DNA of 64,000 nt. It comes from Pokkaliibacter plantistimulans (GTDB taxonomy: Bacteria; Pseudomonadota; Gammaproteobacteria; Pseudomonadales; Balneatricaceae). This document shows, piece by piece, positions 58,057 to 64,000 of the stretch. The stretch is taken from contig NZ_LAPT01000082.1 in the NCBI RefSeq assembly GCF_003194385.1, positions 1 to 64,000 of the forward strand, in the 5' to 3' direction. The notes beneath the pieces were generated by a model that made no database searches, had not been told where the DNA came from, and saw nothing but the letters and a program-made list of their open reading frames with translations. Position 1 is the first letter of the stretch. Each line of letters opens with the position of its first letter. A program made the translations under genes and the position numbers.

Positions 58057-59181
58057 TCAACTCAGAACCAGGTTATCCCTGTGCACCAATTCCGGCTCAG
58101 CGCTGTAACCCAGCACCTCAGCAATCTCTCGTGAGGAATGACCGAGAATCAACCGCGCCTCTTCAGCAGAATAACCCACCAGACCGCGTGCAATCACCTC
58201 ACCCGCCGCATCAACACACAGCACCATTTCACCACGAGAAAACTCACCTTCCACCGCAGTAACACCGACAGGCAGCAAGCTCACACCCGACTCGCGCACC
58301 GCTCTCACCGCACCAGCATCCAGAATCAGCTTTCCTTTAGCTTTCAGATGACCAGCCAGCCATTGCTTACGCGCCGCCTGAGGTGATTGTTCAGATGTCA
58401 GCATGGTGCCCAGCACTTCACCCTGATGCAAGCGACGCAACACATCCGGCTCACGCCCACTGACTATAATGGTCGCCGCCCCAGAGCGCGCAGCAACCTT
58501 CGCCGCCCTGACCTTGGTCAGCATTCCACCCCGCCCCAGCAACCCGGCACCACCACCGGCCATCACCTCAAGAGAGGCATCACCCGCACTCGCTTCAGAC
58601 ACAAACTCAGCATCAACATGCTTACGCGGATCTTTGGTAAATAAACCCTGCTGATCCGTCAGAATCACCAACACGTCAGCCACTATCAGATTTGCAACCA
58701 GTGCCCCGAGTGTATCGTTGTCACCAAAACAGATTTCACTGGTAACCACGGTATCGTTCTCATTGATGACCGGCACCACTCCCCACTCAACCAGACCACG
58801 CAGGGTACTGCGTGCATTCAGATAGCGGGTGCGATTGGAAAGGTCATCGTGCGTCAGCAACACCTGCGCTGTGTGCAGCCCGTGGCGCGAAAAGCTGGAC
58901 TCCCAGACCTGCACCAATCCCATCTGCCCTACGGCAGCGGTAGCCTGCAGCTGGAAAAGCTCGCGCGGTCGCTCCTTCAAACCCAGCCGGGACATACCTG
59001 CCGCCACCGCCCCCGAAGAGACCAGCACCAGCTCCACCCCTTCTTTGTGCAACGCTGCCAACTGATCAACCCAGCCAGCTATCGCCGCCTCGTCGAGACC
59101 GCGACCATCATTGGTCAACAAAGAACTGCCGATTTTGACCACCCAGCGCTTTGACTGAGCCAGCTTACCGCGCTTATTCAC
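58057..59181 (-). CDS. proB: Glutamate 5-kinase
   Basis: First step of proline synthesis, feedback-inhibited by proline. 374 residues: an amino-acid kinase domain ([39 protein letters not shown]) followed by a C-terminal PUA domain (about 280-365). It lies 9 bases downstream of obg; proA is not in the window, as is common in this group. Confidence 0.96.
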   Translation of the reverse strand: MNKRGKLAQSKRWVVKIGSSLLTNDGRGLDEAAIAGWVDQLAALHKEGVELVLVSSGAVAAGMSRLGLKERPRELFQLQATAAVGQMGLVQVWESSFSRHGLHTAQVLLTHDDLSNRTRYLNARSTLRGLVEWGVVPVINENDTVVTSEICFGDNDTLGALVANLIVADVLVILTDQQGLFTKDPRKHVDAEFVSEASAGDASLEVMAGGGAGLLGRGGMLTKVRAAKVAARSGAATIIVSGREPDVLRRLHQGEVLGTMLTSEQSPQAARKQWLAGHLKAKGKLILDAGAVRAVRESGVSLLPVGVTAVEGEFSRGEMVLCVDAAGEVIARGLVGYSAEEARLILGHSSREIAEVLGYSAEPELVHRDNLVLS

Positions 59182-59190
59182 GCTTACTCC

Positions 59191-60387
<1,197 letters not shown>

Positions 60388-60497
60388 TTACCTCTGTGCA
60401 CTTCCGCCCCTGCCGCCCCGACGACACACCACGCCAACAGACAGAGTACAAATGCTTCACTAACCAATTAATTTCGCGTCGGAACAGGGTACAGAAA

Positions 60498-60529
60498 CAA
60501 AAAAAGCCCCACCATAGGCAGAGCTTTTT
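60498..60529 (-). terminator. Terminator between rpmA and obgE
   Basis: The minus strand forms AAAAAGCTC paired with GGGCTTTTT (one G-T pair), ending in TTTTTTTG, 21 bases past rpmA. Incomplete termination would let some transcripts reach obgE and proB. Confidence 0.75.
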
Positions 60530-60549
60530 CCGTCCGCTGAGCGGAGCTA

Positions 60550-60807
60550 TCAAGCAGCTACGATAGAAACGTATTTACGCTTCTTCGGGCCCTTGACTTC
60601 AAACTTGACCACGCCGTCTGCCTTGGCAAACAGAGTGAAGTCTTTACCCAGACCAACATTAGTACCTGGATAGAACTGGGTACCACGCTGACGAACAATG
60701 ATGTTACCAGCGTCTACCACCTGACCACCGAAACGCTTAACGCCAAGGCGTTTACTTTCGGAATCGCGACCGTTGCGAGAACTACCCGCGGCCTTCTTGT
60801 GAGCCAT
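60550..60807 (-). CDS. rpmA: 50S ribosomal protein L27
   Basis: Located at the peptidyl-transferase centre. 85 residues beginning [15 protein letters not shown], with [10 protein letters not shown] and the KKRKYVSI end. It starts 31 bases after rplU and shares its transcript. Confidence 0.97.
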   Translation of the reverse strand: MAHKKAAGSSRNGRDSESKRLGVKRFGGQVVDAGNIIVRQRGTQFYPGTNVGLGKDFTLFAKADGVVKFEVKGPKKRKYVSIVAA

Positions 60808-60838
60808 TTAACTTTCCTCCGTTATTCAACAAGCGCCA

Positions 60839-61150
60839 TTAGGCATTGATGCCAGTGATTTTCACTTCAGTGAACCACTGACGATGACCAATGCGCTTCA
60901 TGTGATGCTTACGGCGGCGGAACTTGATGGTAGTCACTTTCTCGCCACGACCGTGAGATACCACTTCAGCACTCACTTTCGCACCGTCAACTACAGGGGC
61001 GCCGATTTTAACGTCTTCGCCATTTGCAACCAGCAGCACCTTGTCGAACTCGACTGCTGCGCCAACATCGGCGGTCAGCTTTTCGAGCTTCAGGGTTTCA
61101 CCGGCTTTAACCCGGTACTGTTTGCCGCCGCTTACGATAACTGCGTACAT
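60839..61150 (-). CDS. rplU: 50S ribosomal protein L21
   Basis: 23S rRNA-binding protein, 103 residues from the ATG at 61150 (GGAG 6 bases upstream). A start four codons earlier would place that ribosome-binding site within the gene and is rejected. Starts [14 protein letters not shown]; the conserved [11 protein letters not shown] lies near the end. Divergent from ispB. Confidence 0.97.
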   Translation of the reverse strand: MYAVIVSGGKQYRVKAGETLKLEKLTADVGAAVEFDKVLLVANGEDVKIGAPVVDGAKVSAEVVSHGRGEKVTTIKFRRRKHHMKRIGHRQWFTEVKITGINA

Positions 61151-61329
61151 TGTCTTCTCCATGGTTTACCTACCCGGCTACTAAGGGAAACCTACTTCTA
61201 ATGGAAGCACCATATAATAGGGAGCGATTTCGGGCAGGTTTAGGGTGCGAAAGTGTACGCAAAATCACCAGCCCACGCAAGCCGTAAATAGGCAAACCAG
61301 AAGTGGCGCAAACCTCGCAACCACCGTGC

Positions 61330-61358
61330 TTGACAGGGTACCCCCCCCTTCCTAGCAT
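61330..61358 (+). promoter_or_regulatory. Candidate ispB promoter
   Basis: Consensus -35 TTGACA (61330-61335), 17-base spacer containing eight C in a row, and -10 TAGCAT (61353-61358), 30 bases before the ispB ATG. The -10 is only 4/6. Confidence 0.5.
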
Positions 61359-61388
61359 GGGTGCAGTTTTTCAGCTTCGAATACTCTC

Positions 61389-62357
61389 ATGCAGCCACAG
61401 CAACTACACTCCGTCGTCGCCGACGAATTTGCCGCCGTCAACCAGTGCATTCTCCAGCATCTGCATTCAGAGGTAGCGCTGGTCGAGACCATTGGTCACT
61501 ACATCATTAATAGTGGCGGCAAGCGCGTTCGCCCGCTGCTGACACTACTCACAGCCATGGCTTGCGAGTATCAGGGGAAAGATCACATCCCTCTGGCCGC
61601 CATTATCGAATTTATTCATACAGCCACGCTCTTACATGACGATGTGGTGGACACCTCCGATATGCGTCGCGGTCGCCCGACAGCTAACGCAGAATGGGGC
61701 AACGCCCCCAGTGTTCTGGTGGGGGACTTCCTCTACTCACGCTCGTTCCAGATGCTGGTAGCCATCGGCAATATGGACATCATGAAAACCATCTCCCACG
61801 CCACCAATGTTATTGCCGAAGGCGAGGTGTTGCAGCTGCTCAACTGCAACAATCCAGACACAACCGAAGCCGATTACATGCGTGTGATCCATGGCAAGAC
61901 AGCCATGCTGTTTGAGGCCAGTGCGCTTGCAGCCGCCCAGTTAAGCGGCGCCTCTGCCAGCGCCTGCGATGCTCTGCAGCGCTACGGACGCCATCTGGGG
62001 GCTGCCTTCCAGCTGATGGACGACATTCTTGATTACACAGGCAATGCCGAAGAGATGGGCAAGAACGTCGGTGATGACCTGGCTGAAGGCAAGCCTACCC
62101 TGCCATTGATCTACGCCATGCGCACTCTGGCCGAAGATGAGGCGCAGCTTATTCGTAACGCTATTGAGCACGGTGGCCTTGAGCAGCTGGATCGCATTAC
62201 TGCCTGTGTACGCGACTGTGGCGCTCTGGACTACACCGTGCGCAAGGCCGAAGAAGAGCGTGACCTTGCTCTGGAGTGTCTGGCTTTTCTGCCTGAGTCT
62301 ACCTATAAGGCCGCAATGATCAATCTTGCCCACGCCGCTGTGCGGCGCAGCAAATAA
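61389..62357 (+). CDS. ispB: Octaprenyl diphosphate synthase
   Basis: Trans-prenyltransferase making the ubiquinone side chain. 322 residues with both aspartate-rich motifs: DDVVD in LLHDDVVDTSD (near 82-92) and DDILD in QLMDDILDYTG (near 208-218), plus GGKRVRP at 40-46. The chain length (C40 in E. coli, longer in Pseudomonas) cannot be fixed from sequence. Divergent from rplU, the usual arrangement. Confidence 0.95.
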   Translation: MQPQQLHSVVADEFAAVNQCILQHLHSEVALVETIGHYIINSGGKRVRPLLTLLTAMACEYQGKDHIPLAAIIEFIHTATLLHDDVVDTSDMRRGRPTANAEWGNAPSVLVGDFLYSRSFQMLVAIGNMDIMKTISHATNVIAEGEVLQLLNCNNPDTTEADYMRVIHGKTAMLFEASALAAAQLSGASASACDALQRYGRHLGAAFQLMDDILDYTGNAEEMGKNVGDDLAEGKPTLPLIYAMRTLAEDEAQLIRNAIEHGGLEQLDRITACVRDCGALDYTVRKAEEERDLALECLAFLPESTYKAAMINLAHAAVRRSK

Positions 62358-62400
62358 GCATCCATTCACATTGCCTCTGCCATCACTAGCCGAGGATGTA

Positions 62401-62457
62401 TATAATGGCGGTTTATTTGTCAGCCGATAGAAAAATATCACTGTTGCCGCTGACAAA
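62401..62457 (+). promoter_or_regulatory. fabA upstream region: -10 box and inverted repeat
   Basis: A perfect TATAAT (62401-62406, no clear -35) is followed by the 9-bp inverted repeat TTTGTCAGC (62416-62424) and GCTGACAAA (62449-62457), 24 bases apart. It lies 29-86 bases before fabA. It could be an operator for an unsaturated-fatty-acid regulator or an mRNA leader hairpin; it does not resemble the FabR/DesT palindromes I know. Confidence 0.45.
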
Positions 62458-62486
62458 GTTAAATAAGGAATGGAAAGTAAATATCG

Positions 62487-63002
62487 ATGACCAGACCCTC
62501 CTCTTTTACCCGTGAAGAGCTACTTCAGTGTGGCCATGGTGAGATGTTCGGCCCAGGCAACGCTCAGCTGCCAATCGGTAACATGCTGATGCTGGACCGA
62601 GTCACTCATATCTCCGAAGTCGGTGGTGATTTCGGCAAAGGGGAAATCGTCGCAGAGCTGGACATCAACCCTGACCTTTGGTTCTTTGGCTGCCACTTCC
62701 CTGGCGATCCTGTGATGCCCGGCTGCCTGGGTCTCGACGCCATGTGGCAGATCGTTGGCTTCTTCCTTGCGTGGAAAGGCAACCCTGGTCGCGGCCGCGC
62801 TTTGGGTGCTGGCGAAGTACGCTTTTTTGGCCAGGTACTGCCAACTGCCAAAACCGTCAGCTATCGACTTAACCTGAAGCGTGTTATCGAGCGCAAACTG
62901 GTCATGGGTATTGCCGATGGCCATATGTATGTAGACGGACGCGAGATTTACAGTGCGAAGGATCTGCGTGTAGGTCTGTTTACCACTACCGACCAATTCT
63001 GA
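62487..63002 (+). CDS. fabA: 3-hydroxydecanoyl-ACP dehydratase/isomerase
   Basis: Introduces the cis double bond in anaerobic unsaturated fatty-acid synthesis. 171 residues, the same as E. coli FabA; the catalytic pair is H70 ([12 protein letters not shown]) and D84 (LGLDAMWQ). fabB follows after 56 bases, forming the fabAB operon typical of gammaproteobacteria. Confidence 0.98.
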   Translation: MTRPSSFTREELLQCGHGEMFGPGNAQLPIGNMLMLDRVTHISEVGGDFGKGEIVAELDINPDLWFFGCHFPGDPVMPGCLGLDAMWQIVGFFLAWKGNPGRGRALGAGEVRFFGQVLPTAKTVSYRLNLKRVIERKLVMGIADGHMYVDGREIYSAKDLRVGLFTTTDQF

Positions 63003-63058
63003 TCCTGCCCTGGCACGTTCGAGTGCTGGGTCAAGTTACTTGACATGAGGGCGCTTTA

Positions 63059-64000
63059 ATGCGACGCGTTGTTGTTACCGGAATGGGTATCGTGTCCTGC
63101 CTGGGCAACGATAAGGCTACTGTACTGGACTCTCTGCAGCAGGGCCGTTCCGGCATTTCCTTTCAACCTGAATATGCAGAAATGGGCTTTCGTAGCCATA
63201 TTGCCGGCCGTCCGGACGTCAATCTGGATGAAGCCATTGACCGTAAACTGCGTCGCTTCATGGGTGACGCAGCAGGCTTTGCCTATCTGTCGATGGCACA
63301 GGCTATTGAAGATGCTGGCCTCAGCCCAGAAATGGTTTCCAGTGAACGGACCGGTCTGATTGCAGGCTCCGGTGGTGCCTCATCCGCCAATATCATCGAG
63401 TCTGGCGACTTGGCGCGCGAAAAAGGCGTGCGCAAAGTTGGCCCCTATCGTGTTACCCGCACCATGGGCAGCACTGTATCGGCATGTTTGGCGACCCCCT
63501 TCAAAATCAAGGGTGTGAACTACTCCATCACCTCAGCCTGTGCCACCAGCGCACACTGTATCGGCAATGGTATGGAGCTGATCCAACTGGGTAAGCAAGA
63601 CATCGTGTTTGCGGGTGGCGGTGAAGAACTGCACTGGGCGCAAACGGTGCTGTTCGATGCAATGGGCGCCTTGTCTACCAAATACAACGAAACCCCAGAA
63701 AAAGCCTCCCGCGCGTACGATGTTGACCGTGACGGTTTCATCATTGCTGGCGGTGGAGGCATGCTGGTTCTTGAAGAACTGGAACACGCCAAAGCGCGCG
63801 GCGCCAAAATCTACGCTGAACTGGTAGGTTATGGCGCAACCTCTGATGGCTACGATATGGTTGCACCGTCTGGCGAAGGTGCCAAACGCTGCATGCATCA
63901 GGCGATGACAGGCCTGGATATACCTATCGACTATATCAATGCCCACGGCACCAGCACCCCAGTGGGTGATGTCGCCGAAATGAAGGCAGTGATGGCAGTC
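63059..64000 (+). CDS. fabB: 3-oxoacyl-ACP synthase I (partial, cut by window end)
   Basis: Elongating condensing enzyme that works with FabA. 314 codons are present before the right edge. Starts [16 protein letters not shown] after GAGGG; nucleophile C161 in [11 protein letters not shown], then [15 protein letters not shown], and the first catalytic histidine in [11 protein letters not shown]. The KS-I type, as opposed to FabF, is supported by the FabA neighbour and the [10 protein letters not shown] context. The C-terminus lies outside. Confidence 0.96.
   Translation, partial: MRRVVVTGMGIVSCLGNDKATVLDSLQQGRSGISFQPEYAEMGFRSHIAGRPDVNLDEAIDRKLRRFMGDAAGFAYLSMAQAIEDAGLSPEMVSSERTGLIAGSGGASSANIIESGDLAREKGVRKVGPYRVTRTMGSTVSACLATPFKIKGVNYSITSACATSAHCIGNGMELIQLGKQDIVFAGGGEELHWAQTVLFDAMGALSTKYNETPEKASRAYDVDRDGFIIAGGGGMLVLEELEHAKARGAKIYAELVGYGATSDGYDMVAPSGEGAKRCMHQAMTGLDIPIDYINAHGTSTPVGDVAEMKAVMAV

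Noticed and set aside
61341-61348. Run of eight C before ispB as a phase-variable tract
   Set aside because: A single homopolymer in a promoter spacer of a housekeeping gene; length variation is possible but nothing in the sequence shows it.

Overview
The window is a chromosomal segment of a gammaproteobacterium. Gene content and gene order follow Pseudomonas (tyrS-M23 peptidase-anmK-erpA; dksA-gluQ-cbrA-cbrB-pcnB-folK-panBC; pnp-rpsO-truB-rbfA-infB-nusA-rimP-secG-tpiA-glmM-folP-ftsH; fkpB-lspA-ileS-ribF-murJ-rpsT-proB-obg-rpmA-rplU-ispB; fabAB). However, the base composition looks more balanced than a typical Pseudomonas, and blocks that lie apart in Pseudomonas are joined here. A marine, Oceanospirillales-like relative is my best guess; the species cannot be told from this sequence.

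Layout. 1-360: promoter and leader of an rRNA operon that runs off the left edge on the minus strand (the 16S gene would begin just outside). 460-5139: tyrS, an envelope M23 endopeptidase, anmK (cell-wall recycling) and erpA (Fe-S delivery). 5567-9968: ClC-type transporter, thiE, hemL and a small membrane protein, mostly overlapping by ATGA. 9946-12968: PBP1b with an LpoP-like TPR lipoprotein. 13041-17205: Rieske protein, sfsA, an aminotransferase, dksA and gluQ. 17205-25961: the cbrAB two-component system, a long intergenic region that looks like a CrcZ-type Hfq/Crc-sequestering small RNA, then pcnB-folK-panB-panC. 26107-27852: thiolase and cytochrome c'. 28000-43013 (minus): the nusA-infB translation/RNA operon, tRNA-fMet and tRNA-Leu, secG, tpiA, glmM, folP, ftsH and rlmE. 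43234-43542: yhbY. 43544-44790: a graveyard of broken insertion sequences (an IS3-family element split by an IS30-family remnant, with repeated left ends). 44854-49754: greA, carB and carA. 49829-50060: an unusual carA upstream region with a small Cys-rich ORF, mutually exclusive hairpins and an intrinsic terminator. 50197 to the end: smpB, fkpB-lspA-ileS-ribF-murJ, rpsT, proB-obg-rpmA-rplU, ispB, and fabA-fabB (fabB cut by the right edge).

Most genes are core housekeeping: translation, cell wall and lipoprotein maturation, cofactor synthesis (thiamine, haem, folate, pantothenate, FAD, polyprenyl), and pyrimidine/arginine precursor supply. The most interesting non-coding signal is 21583-22140. 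There, GGTAACA/TGTTACC half-sites, a -24/-12 promoter and five A-rich AAnAAnAA tracts sit between cbrB and pcnB, the place where Pseudomonas encodes CrcZ, the RNA that relieves carbon catabolite repression. Accessory DNA is confined to the IS remnants near 44 kb.
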